Shown here: positions 1-7,346 of the stretch, one piece after another
Layout: each line of letters opens with the position of its first letter
How positions within the stretch are numbered: the first letter of the stretch is position 1
Source: Desulforhopalus sp.
GTDB taxonomy: Bacteria; Desulfobacterota; Desulfobulbia; Desulfobulbales; Desulfocapsaceae
Assembly (NCBI GenBank): GCA_030247675.1
Contig: JAOTRX010000010.1
Span: 153,053 to 217,052, forward strand
Reading direction: 5' to 3'
DNA: 64,000 nucleotides
Position numbers and translations under genes: made by a program
Notes under the pieces: model-generated
Database searches by the model: none
What the model saw: the letters and a program-made list of their open reading frames with translations, nothing else
Told to the model about the DNA's origin: nothing

Positions 1-1141
1 TGCCTCCAATAACCCGGTCTTTATGATGGACGAGATCGACAAGATTGGTTCCGACTACCGCGGCGATCCTTCGTCGGCACTTCTGGAAGTGCTTGATCCG
101 GAACAGAATTTCGAGTTCTCCGATCACTATATGAACCTGCCCATCGATCTGTCGAAGGTCATGTTCATTACCACCGCCAATATGAGTGACACCATCCCCA
201 GTCCGCTGCTCGACCGGATGGAGGTTATTCGTCTGTCCGGGTATACCCTTGAAGAAAAGGTGGTTATCGCCAGGAAGTACCTGCTGCCCCGGCAGATCAA
301 GCAAAACGGTCTCAAGGCCAGCCAGCTGAAGATGGATGATGAGATCCTGCAATACATCACCACCCACTATACCTATGAGGCCGGCCTGAGAAACCTTGAG
401 CGGGAGATCGGCAAGGTATGCCGGAAGACGGCACGCAAAATCGCTGAAGGCGGTAAAGGGCCCTATGTCATCACCGGCCGCAATATCGACCGCTATCTTG
501 GGCCGCCGAAGACCATCCCCGAATCGGAGATCGAGCGGCTTGAGCAGCCCGGTCTGGTCACCGGCCTGGCCTGGACCGAGGTGGGCGGGGAGATCCTGCA
601 GATCGAGGTCAATCTCATGCCCGGCAAGGGCAAGTTGACCCTCACTGGCCAGCTCGGTGATGTCATGAAGGAGTCGGCCCAGGCGGCGCTCACCTATTGC
701 CGCAGCCGTTCGGCGGAATTGGGGCTTGCCGAGGATCATTTCGAGAAGATCGACATCCACATCCATGTGCCCGCCGGGGCCACCCCGAAGGACGGCCCGT
801 CCGCCGGTATCACCATGGCCACCGCTTTGTATTCGGCAATCACCGGCAAGACGGTCATCGGCAAGCTGGCGATGACTGGCGAGGTCACCCTCCGCGGCCG
901 CGTCCTGCCGATCGGCGGTCTGAAGGAAAAGGCCCTGGCCGCCCTGCGTGCCGGGATCAACAAGGTCATCATTCCCGATCAGAACAAGAAGGATCTGGAA
1001 GAAATCCCCAAGGATATCCGCGAGAAGATGGAGTTCTTCCCGGTCAAGGACATGGACGAGGTGGTACGGATAGCCTTTGCCGGCGCTTCTCAGAAAAAAG
1101 CCAAAAAGGCCGCTGTGAAGCAGAGTTCGACTGGAGTCTGA
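1..1141 (+). CDS. lon: ATP-dependent protease Lon, 3' part (5' end outside window)
   Basis: Lon is a cytoplasmic AAA+ serine protease that degrades misfolded and regulatory proteins. The frame is open from base 2, so the window begins inside the ATPase domain, at the Walker B segment (FMMDEID, about bases 23-43); roughly the N-terminal half is missing. The sensor-2 region follows, then the proteolytic domain with the catalytic Ser in PKDGPSAG (codon 800-802) and the Lys 43 residues later in LKEK, exactly the spacing of the Ser/Lys dyad known from E. coli Lon. The C-terminus carries a short Lys/Ala-rich tail. The stop lies 7 bases before mltG, so the two are probably co-transcribed. Intact as far as visible. 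Confidence 0.97.
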   Translation, partial: ASNNPVFMMDEIDKIGSDYRGDPSSALLEVLDPEQNFEFSDHYMNLPIDLSKVMFITTANMSDTIPSPLLDRMEVIRLSGYTLEEKVVIARKYLLPRQIKQNGLKASQLKMDDEILQYITTHYTYEAGLRNLEREIGKVCRKTARKIAEGGKGPYVITGRNIDRYLGPPKTIPESEIERLEQPGLVTGLAWTEVGGEILQIEVNLMPGKGKLTLTGQLGDVMKESAQAALTYCRSRSAELGLAEDHFEKIDIHIHVPAGATPKDGPSAGITMATALYSAITGKTVIGKLAMTGEVTLRGRVLPIGGLKEKALAALRAGINKVIIPDQNKKDLEEIPKDIREKMEFFPVKDMDEVVRIAFAGASQKKAKKAAVKQSSTGV

Positions 1142-1147
1142 TTCTAA

Positions 1148-2182
1148 TTGCCAGTGAAACCTGTAATATTTTCGCTTCTAAAGAGGATTGTCCTCGTGGC
1201 AATCCTCTGTTGTATTATACCGGTGCTGCTTCTTTCCGGCTGGCTCGCCCTGTATGGCCTTCGTCCCGGCCCGCAGGCCCGCTGGGAAAATGCCGTGGTC
1301 ACCATCCCCCGTGGTTCATCCATTCAGGGAATAGCCGCCATTCTCGCGGAAAAGCGGATCATTGACGAGGATCTGCGCTTTTTCATCCTGGCGAAGGTCT
1401 CCGGCTATGGCGGTATGCTGAAGGCCGGTGAATTTCGCCTCGATACCGGCAAGAATCCCCTGGAAGTATTAAAGATGCTGGCTGCGGCCAAGCCGATTCA
1501 ACACTCCGTCACCATCCGTGAGGGGCTGCGGGCAAGCGAGATCGCGGCAATCTTTGCCGAGGGCGGCTGGTTTGATCCGCGCAGCTTCGCCAACCTGCTG
1601 GTCGATAAGGAGTTTATCGCCAAACAGGGCCTGGCCGGGGTGGACAGCCTGGAGGGCTACCTGTATCCCGACACCTACATCCTGACGAGAGACGGCCGGG
1701 GGGCGGAAAAGATCATGAGCCTTATGGTCGGCCGTTTCAACAAGGTCTGGGAAGAGATCACCGCCAAGCACGGCGAAAAACCTGACCGGGAAAAAACGGT
1801 GGTCCTGGCTTCTATGGTCGAAAAAGAGACCGGGGCCGCGGCCGAGCGGCCTCTCATCGCCGGAGTGTTTCTCAACCGCTTGCAGCAGGGGATGCGCCTG
1901 CAATCCGACCCGACGGTGGTCTACGGCCTGGAACATTTCTCCGGAACAATTACCCGCGCCGACCTGCAGACGGCAACTCCGTATAATACCTATGTCGTCG
2001 CCGGACTGCCCGCCGGACCGATTTGCAGCCCCGGCAAGGAGGCCCTGCTGGCGGTGCTTGCCCCGACGCCGACCAGAGACTTGTACTTTGTGTCAAAAAA
2101 TGACGGGACCCACCATTTTTCTGAAACTCTTGCCGAACACAACAATGCCGTGCAACGCTATCAACGCCGGAAGGTCAAGTAG
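1148..2182 (+). CDS. mltG: Endolytic murein transglycosylase MltG (YceG family)
   Basis: A 344-residue inner-membrane lytic transglycosylase that cleaves nascent glycan strands and helps set their length. An N-terminal membrane anchor (about residues 9-31) is followed by a periplasmic LysM-like region and the YceG catalytic domain. The catalytic Glu is residue 225 in the MVEKET motif, with the family signature FLNRL and SDPTVVYG just after it. The start is taken as TTG at 1148, the first possible start after lon, with a GGAG about 12 bases upstream; GTG at 1154 is an alternative. It lies in a lon-mltG-nadE-hflX run on one strand, so expression is probably shared. Confidence 0.95.
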   Translation: MPVKPVIFSLLKRIVLVAILCCIIPVLLLSGWLALYGLRPGPQARWENAVVTIPRGSSIQGIAAILAEKRIIDEDLRFFILAKVSGYGGMLKAGEFRLDTGKNPLEVLKMLAAAKPIQHSVTIREGLRASEIAAIFAEGGWFDPRSFANLLVDKEFIAKQGLAGVDSLEGYLYPDTYILTRDGRGAEKIMSLMVGRFNKVWEEITAKHGEKPDREKTVVLASMVEKETGAAAERPLIAGVFLNRLQQGMRLQSDPTVVYGLEHFSGTITRADLQTATPYNTYVVAGLPAGPICSPGKEALLAVLAPTPTRDLYFVSKNDGTHHFSETLAEHNNAVQRYQRRKVK

Positions 2183-2236
2183 TTTCCGGGGTACAGGGTG
2201 CGGAAGAACATCGCAGTGCTATAAAGGGAGAAGACG

Positions 2237-3886
2237 GTGAAGATTGCCCTCATTCAGCTGAATCCGGTTATCGGTGATTTTGAGAACAATTGCGCGAAGA
2301 TAGTCGAATGGGCCGGGAAGGCCAGGGCGCGGGGCTGCAGTCTGGCGATTTTTCCGGAACTGGCAATCTCCGGCTATCCGCCCCAGGACCTTCTCGAAAG
2401 ACCGTCTTTTCTTCTGGCACACGACCGTGCTGTGGCAAGGCTTATTTGCGAGCTCCCCCAGGATATCGATGTCATGTTCGGCTGTTTTGAAAAGCGGGAC
2501 GGCCAGCGGGGCAAGGCTCTGTATAACACCGCCCTGGTCGCCCGGCAGGGCAAAATCGTCTACCGGGCCCATAAGCAATTGCTGCCCTCCTACGACGTCT
2601 TTGATGAAACAAGGTATTTCGAGCCGGGACAACCTTCCGGGCTGTATCAGGTGCAGGGCCTGACTTTCGGTGTCACTGTTTGTGAAGATGTGTGGAGCGA
2701 CGAGGTCAACCAATACCAGGTGCAACCGGTTGCCGACATCGTTGCCAGGGCGAAACAAAAGGGGCTGAAAATCGATGCCCTTATCAACATCTCGGCCTCG
2801 CCTTTTCAGCGCGATAAAGAAAAGATCCGCAAAGGGATTTTTGAGAAAATCTGCCGGTCGCACGGCCTGCCCTTTCTCTACTGCAACCAGATCGGCGGCC
2901 AAGATTCCCTGCTTTTCGACGGACGGAGCCTGGTCATGGACAGCAGCGGCACGACCGTCGCCCAGGCCCATGGTTTCTGCGAAGACATGATTCTTGTCGA
3001 CAGCGACGGCTGGCAGGGTGAGATGCATGGCGCGCCGCTGATCTCCGAGCAGGAGGCGGTGTACCGGGGGCTGTGTATGGGGCTTGGTGATTATGTGCGC
3101 AAATGTGGCTTTTCTTCGGTGGTTCTCGGCTTGTCAGGCGGTATTGACTCCGCCCTGACGGCAGCCATTGCCGTCGATGCCCTGGGACCGGACAAGGTCC
3201 TGGGAGTGGCTCTGCCTTCTCCGTACAGTTCGCCTGATTCCATGGAAGATGCCCAGCAGCTAGCCGCAAACCTCGGCTGTCGCTTTACTGTCTTGCCGAT
3301 TGCCGAGTTGTTTGACACCTTTCGCAGTAACCTTGCCGGACTCTTTGCAGGACTTGGCGAGGACATCACCGAACAGAACCTTCAGGCGCGCATCAGGGGC
3401 AATCTGCTGATGGCCTTATCCAATAAATTTGGTCATTTGCTCCTCACCACCGGCAACAAGAGTGAAATGGCCGTCGGCTATTGCACCCTCTACGGCGATA
3501 TGAGCGGTGGTCTGGCGGTGATTTCCGATGTTCCCAAACAGCTGGTCTATGAGCTGGCGGCCTACGTCAACAGAAACCGCGAGATCATCCCGGAGAGGAC
3601 CATTACCAAGGCGCCGACCGCCGAACTGAAGCCGGACCAGAAGGACCAGGACGATCTGCCGCCCTATGAGGTCCTTGATCAGATCCTCGAATTGCATCTC
3701 GAACAAGGCAAGGGCCGGGCAGAGATCGTCGCCCTCGGTTTTGCCGACAAAATGGTCAGCGACATTTTGCGCCGGGTACGCATCAATGAATATAAGCGCA
3801 AACAGGCGCCAATGGGCCTGAAGGTGACCACCAAGGCCTTCGGCTATGGCCGCCGCTACCCGAATGTCCAGAATTTCCGGGAATAA
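2237..3886 (+). CDS. nadE: Glutamine-dependent NAD+ synthetase
   Basis: This 549-residue enzyme makes NAD+ from deamido-NAD+, ATP and glutamine. It is the two-domain form. The N-terminal nitrilase-fold glutaminase carries the Glu41-Lys113-Cys149 triad (FPELAISG, AHKQLL, VCEDVW). The C-terminal ATP-pyrophosphatase domain has the SGGIDS loop at 300-305. The GTG start at 2237 has a clear ribosome-binding site (AAAGGGAG) six bases upstream. The stop is followed, in the same frame, by the hflX coding frame with no canonical start codon between them (see hflX). Confidence 0.96.
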   Translation: MKIALIQLNPVIGDFENNCAKIVEWAGKARARGCSLAIFPELAISGYPPQDLLERPSFLLAHDRAVARLICELPQDIDVMFGCFEKRDGQRGKALYNTALVARQGKIVYRAHKQLLPSYDVFDETRYFEPGQPSGLYQVQGLTFGVTVCEDVWSDEVNQYQVQPVADIVARAKQKGLKIDALINISASPFQRDKEKIRKGIFEKICRSHGLPFLYCNQIGGQDSLLFDGRSLVMDSSGTTVAQAHGFCEDMILVDSDGWQGEMHGAPLISEQEAVYRGLCMGLGDYVRKCGFSSVVLGLSGGIDSALTAAIAVDALGPDKVLGVALPSPYSSPDSMEDAQQLAANLGCRFTVLPIAELFDTFRSNLAGLFAGLGEDITEQNLQARIRGNLLMALSNKFGHLLLTTGNKSEMAVGYCTLYGDMSGGLAVISDVPKQLVYELAAYVNRNREIIPERTITKAPTAELKPDQKDQDDLPPYEVLDQILELHLEQGKGRAEIVALGFADKMVSDILRRVRINEYKRKQAPMGLKVTTKAFGYGRRYPNVQNFRE

Positions 3887-3907
3887 AACAATCAGCGAGG
3901 TGCTGCC

Positions 3908-5572
3908 ATAAGCATAGTTATTGGAAATACCGAAGGGCTCAAGACCAACCAGCTAAAGGCCCTGGAGCGCTTGGCCGCCAAGCGGGTAGGGCGGGATTTG
4001 ATCATCAACCCGGAGATGGCCAAGGCGCTCTGCCAGGTGTCGTTTGAGTTGAACCGGCAGATAGGCATGCTGGTGCACCGTTCCGGTAAGGTTGAAAACA
4101 TCATTGTCGGCAGCCATTCCCAAATCGTTATTCCTCCCCTTGGCAATGTGCGTGCCTCCGGCGGCAGGCTGCGCGGCCTGCGCCTCATTCACACCCATTT
4201 GTCGGGTGAGGATATCAGCGACGAAGACCTGATGGACTTGCTCTTTTTGCGCCTTGATTTGCTGTCGGTGATCAAGGTGGCGGCTGATGGCCTGCCAGAG
4301 AGAATGTACTCAACGCACCTTGTCCCCGGCGGCAAGGACGGCAAAAACTGGGCCTTTCTTGCGCCAGTTCATCCGGCAAACCAAAGTGATTCCATCGATG
4401 AGTTGATTGCTACCGTTGAAGGGGAACTGAGCGCCGGTCATAAAGGCAAGGCCGTCGATCAGAAGATCGACCGGGCTATCCTCATTAGCGTCACAACCGA
4501 CCCGAAGGGCCGGGCTGAGGACTCGCTTGCCGAACTGTCCGAACTTGCCCGGTCGGATAATGTCCTGGTGCTGGAAACGGTATTGCAGCGGCGCAGCCAG
4601 ATCAATCCCCGCCTCATTCTCGGCAAGGGAAAGCTTGCCGACATCATGATCCGCGCCCTGCAGCTTGATGCCAACCTCTTGATATTTAACCAGGAGCTCA
4701 ACCCTTCGCAGATCAGATCGATCACCGATTTCACCGATTTGCGGGTCATTGACCGCACCCAGCTCATCCTCGATATCTTTGCCAACAGGGCGATGAGCCG
4801 GGAGGGCAAGCTGCAGGTGGAGATGGCCCAGCTGAAATACATGCTCCCCAGGCTGTCGTCGCGCGACGATGCCCTGTCGCGGCTGACCGGCGGGATAGGA
4901 GCACGGGGACCGGGTGAGACCAAGCTCGAAATCGACCGGCGGCGAATTAATGACCGGCTGACCCGCCTTGCCAAGGAGCTGCAGCAGGTGAGCATGGAAC
5001 GCTATCGCCGCCGGGCCAAGCGGCGCAAGAAGGAGCTGCCGGTCCTTTCCCTGGTTGGGTATACCAATGCCGGAAAATCGACCCTGCTCAACACCCTCAC
5101 CAACAGCGATATCATCGCCGAGGACAAGCTCTTTGCCACCCTCGATCCGACCAGCCGAAGGCTGCGCTTTCCAACGGAACTGGAGGTTATTATCACCGAT
5201 ACCGTCGGCTTTATCGACAACCTGCCCGCCGACCTCCTCCAGGCCTTTATGGCCACCCTGGAAGAACTCAAGGAGGCGGACCTTCTTGTCCACGTAGTCG
5301 ATGTGTCAAGCCCGTCCTACCGCGATAAGATGGCGGTGGTGGAAAAGTTGTTGAATGAACTGGAGCTTGGTTCTCTGCCGAGGATGACGCTCTTTAATAA
5401 GATAGACCTTCTTTCCCTGGAGGAGCGGCAGCAGGTGCTGTTACATTCAGCGAATGAGGGATTTGCCATCAGCGCCATACACGCCGAAACACTACGGGGC
5501 TTTTTGTACCAGGCGGAGCAGATAATCGGTAAGGTCTTGGACGCCCAATCAGGGCCGCAGGTAGAAGCCTAA
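3908..5572 (+). CDS. hflX: Ribosome-associated GTPase HflX (start codon non-canonical or N-terminally shortened)
   Basis: HflX binds the 50S subunit and splits stalled or hibernating ribosomes. The N-terminal HflX domain contains GPGETKLE, followed by a long basic helix and a GTPase domain with the P-loop GYTNAGKS (about residues 384-391), DTVGF and NKID. The first ATG/GTG/TTG in frame is TTG 3971. However, bases 3917-3970 encode GNTEGLK...QLKALERL, a segment I recognise as conserved in HflX proteins of related bacteria. That segment has no standard start between the nadE stop and 3971. A GAGG at 3897-3900 sits seven bases before ATA 3908, so translation may begin at ATA (or ATA 3914 / ATT 3920). 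The 3' end overlaps the convergent PilZ gene by 24 bases. Function is certain; the start is not. Confidence 0.93.
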   Translation: MSIVIGNTEGLKTNQLKALERLAAKRVGRDLIINPEMAKALCQVSFELNRQIGMLVHRSGKVENIIVGSHSQIVIPPLGNVRASGGRLRGLRLIHTHLSGEDISDEDLMDLLFLRLDLLSVIKVAADGLPERMYSTHLVPGGKDGKNWAFLAPVHPANQSDSIDELIATVEGELSAGHKGKAVDQKIDRAILISVTTDPKGRAEDSLAELSELARSDNVLVLETVLQRRSQINPRLILGKGKLADIMIRALQLDANLLIFNQELNPSQIRSITDFTDLRVIDRTQLILDIFANRAMSREGKLQVEMAQLKYMLPRLSSRDDALSRLTGGIGARGPGETKLEIDRRRINDRLTRLAKELQQVSMERYRRRAKRRKKELPVLSLVGYTNAGKSTLLNTLTNSDIIAEDKLFATLDPTSRRLRFPTELEVIITDTVGFIDNLPADLLQAFMATLEELKEADLLVHVVDVSSPSYRDKMAVVEKLLNELELGSLPRMTLFNKIDLLSLEERQQVLLHSANEGFAISAIHAETLRGFLYQAEQIIGKVLDAQSGPQVEA

Positions 5573-6031
5573 ATCCTTTTCAAAGGCTTGATCTTCCAGA
5601 AATTCACAACCAATGCGGTTGTTGGCGACGGTCCTGATGATGATGCTCTTCTTAAGGACCGTCTCCTTGCGGTTGTCCAGGGTGAAGACCAGCATTCCCT
5701 TCTGGCCTATTTTCAGGTCATGAATACCGCGCACCTCAAAGCAGGCGCCACTCAGGCTGAGGTTGACAACCTTCGCTATGCCGCCGCCCGTGGCCGGTTT
5801 AATGAGGTCATAGGTGGCAGGGAGTTTGTTGGTCGGCTTCCGGTAATGACGACGGAATTCCAGCTGCACTTTGAAGGCGTAGCCGCATCGGCATTTCACT
5901 TTCAGCATATGCAGACGATGCCGGAATTCCCGGACAGCGATAATCTTGGCGCTTTTGCAGCTCGGGCAGATTATCGTGGCCTCGTCGTTTGATTTGACAA
6001 ATGACTTATGGGCGGGTGCTTGTTCTATCAT
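5549..6031 (-). CDS. PilZ-domain protein with N-terminal zinc-ribbon-like segment
   Basis: A cytoplasmic protein of about 160 residues, probably a c-di-GMP receptor. The N-terminal part has CPSC and, about 25 residues on, CRCG, which could form a small zinc ribbon. The PilZ domain follows with RHYRK and NLSLSG, matching the RxxxR and (D/N)xSxxG c-di-GMP-binding motifs. The ATG at 6031 is preferred over an upstream TTG at 6067; neither has a strong ribosome-binding site. It is convergent with hflX and overlaps its end. The output partner is unknown. It is one of three PilZ proteins in the window, each with a different N-terminal part. Confidence 0.82.
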   Translation of the reverse strand: MIEQAPAHKSFVKSNDEATIICPSCKSAKIIAVREFRHRLHMLKVKCRCGYAFKVQLEFRRHYRKPTNKLPATYDLIKPATGGGIAKVVNLSLSGACFEVRGIHDLKIGQKGMLVFTLDNRKETVLKKSIIIRTVANNRIGCEFLEDQAFEKDLGFYLRP

Positions 6032-6277
6032 GTTTGTGAGTATACACGTGATCAAAATCGAAAGCAAATACCTGACCGTTTTTTAGTGGAGCCGATTCTT
6101 CGGGAAAAAATACGCGAGGCCTTGGTTTCAGGTATGTATTACCAAAGTCATGGCAGATGAGACTGGGTGCCGCTCAAATCGTATGTAAACAAGGAGAGCG
6201 ATATTTTCGGGCAAGATTGGGTAAGGTATGGAAATGTCTTGGAAATATACCCAGGTCGGGCGAAGCCTTCCGGGGCA

Positions 6278-6454
6278 TCAGTCGTAAATGATGGTGGTGT
6301 ATCGTTCGAGGATCTCTTCAGTCTCCCGGTCAAGCTCGCTGGCCACTTCATGAATTTGATATTCCTGGCCACAGACGGTACAGCGCATCCGCACCCGCCG
6401 GCACTGGCGATGGACTTCGAGCTTGCCCGAGCATTTTTTACACTTCATAGACAT
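6278..6454 (-). CDS. Small dual-CXXC zinc-ribbon protein (58 aa)
   Basis: Starts ATG-TCT-ATG immediately after the TAG stop of pyrE, with no gap, and encodes 58 residues beginning MSMKCKKCSG and ending RYTTIIYD. CKKC (residues 5-8) and CTVC (25-28) are separated by a basic stretch, and an acidic helical tail follows. This resembles the small 'dual CXXC motif (seleno)protein' family known from deltaproteobacteria, some members of which have selenocysteine in place of a cysteine. Here all four positions are Cys. Its position directly behind pyrE implies translational coupling. Function is unknown; zinc or thiol/disulfide chemistry is likely. Confidence 0.75.
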   Translation of the reverse strand: MSMKCKKCSGKLEVHRQCRRVRMRCTVCGQEYQIHEVASELDRETEEILERYTTIIYD

Positions 6455-7006
6455 CTACTGGAGAAGTTGCTCGCGGGTGAAGAGTGCCTGCAGGGTATAA
6501 CCGGCCTTGGCAAGGGCCTCGGTGCCACCTTCCTGCCGCTCGATGATCGTGGCGATGAGGCCGACCTTAAATCCCGCCGCCTCCACCCTTTCAATGACCT
6601 TGATCAGGGTGCCGCCGGTGGTCACTACATCTTCGAGCAGGGCGACGGTGCAGCCGGGGGGCATGTTTTTCAGACCTTCGATATAGTTAGCGGTGCCGTG
6701 GCCTTTGGCCTCTTTACGGACTATGAAGGCTGGGATCGGTTTGCCGGCCAGATAGCTGGCGATGGACACCGCCGTTACCAGTGGATCGGCGCCGAGGGTC
6801 ATGCCGCCGACTGCATGAATGGGGGTGGGTGATTTTTGCAACAGTTCAAACAGCAATTTGCCACAGAGAAAGGCCCCTTCGGCACTCAATGCGGTTTGCT
6901 TGCCGTCGATATAGAAGTCGGAGGTCTTCCCGGAGGTGAGGGTAAAGGTGCCCTGACGGTATGATTTTTCGAGAAGAATTTCCTTAAGTCGTTGTCTTTC
7001 GTCCAT
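6455..7006 (-). CDS. pyrE: Orotate phosphoribosyltransferase
   Basis: Transfers phosphoribose from PRPP to orotate, giving OMP in de novo pyrimidine synthesis. The 183-residue product has the phosphoribosyltransferase fold, with the PRPP-binding motif LLEDVVTTGG (about 113-122) and the flexible-loop region RKEAKGHG. The frame is open further upstream to GTG 7060, but ATG 7006 (MDERQRLKEIL) fits the usual N-terminus. The small dual-CXXC gene follows directly. A repeat element (7055-7109) lies in the leader region. Confidence 0.95.
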   Translation of the reverse strand: MDERQRLKEILLEKSYRQGTFTLTSGKTSDFYIDGKQTALSAEGAFLCGKLLFELLQKSPTPIHAVGGMTLGADPLVTAVSIASYLAGKPIPAFIVRKEAKGHGTANYIEGLKNMPPGCTVALLEDVVTTGGTLIKVIERVEAAGFKVGLIATIIERQEGGTEALAKAGYTLQALFTREQLLQ

Positions 7007-7054
7007 GGGAATATGCGGTAAGATGGGAGGAAAAGTCAGTTGCAATGCCTGTTG

Positions 7055-7109
7055 TACCACAAGGGCATACGTTTCGTACGAGCAGAAAAGCTACTCAACT
7101 CAGCTTTAT
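7055..7109 (-). repeat. Extragenic structured repeat, copy D
   Basis: One of five related ~55-bp elements. Read on the minus strand it has an imperfect hairpin (GAGTAG-CTTTT-CTGCTC) followed by the conserved unpaired blocks ACGAAACGTAT and CCCTTGTGG. Unlike the other copies it lies upstream of a gene (pyrE) rather than on a gene's stop codon, with no visible minus-strand gene before it. Confidence 0.6.
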
Positions 7110-7192
7110 AGCCGAATTGCAGGCGATACTACCTTTTTTTTAACGAGCATGGAAGAAAAAACTGGCAAAGCCTGGAAATGCGGTGTTAGGGT

Positions 7193-7336
7193 GTGCGATC
7201 GTTGCGAAGGTGCCATATCCTGGCCTTCGGAACGATTCTTGCTTCCGGCCTTATGGGCTGCATTGCGCTGCTTGCGGCCGGCGTGGTTGCATATCGGTCG
7301 AATAGTGTCGAAGTACTGAATAGAACTTACTCATAA
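7193..7336 (+). CDS. Possible 47-aa membrane peptide upstream of glmS
   Basis: A GTG-initiated frame with a basic N-terminus (two Arg pairs), a hydrophobic stretch of about 24 residues containing LASGLMGC (lipobox-like), and a short polar tail. It ends 10 bases before the glmS start, and the AAGGGG ribosome-binding site of glmS overlaps its stop. The hydrophobic pattern looks like a real single-pass or lipoprotein peptide, but there is no clear ribosome-binding site for the GTG. An overlapping frame from ATG 7149 exists and lacks protein-like character. Low confidence. Confidence 0.3.
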   Translation: MRSLRRCHILAFGTILASGLMGCIALLAAGVVAYRSNSVEVLNRTYS

Positions 7337-7346
7337 GGGGTGCGGT

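Noticed and set aside
7005..7319. A 104-codon + strand frame upstream of glmS
   Set aside because: It spans the repeat copy and the pyrE leader and has no protein-like pattern; the hydrophobic peptide in another frame is more credible.
7110..7346. glmS ribozyme
   Set aside because: No glmS-ribozyme core is visible, and this ribozyme is largely restricted to Gram-positives.
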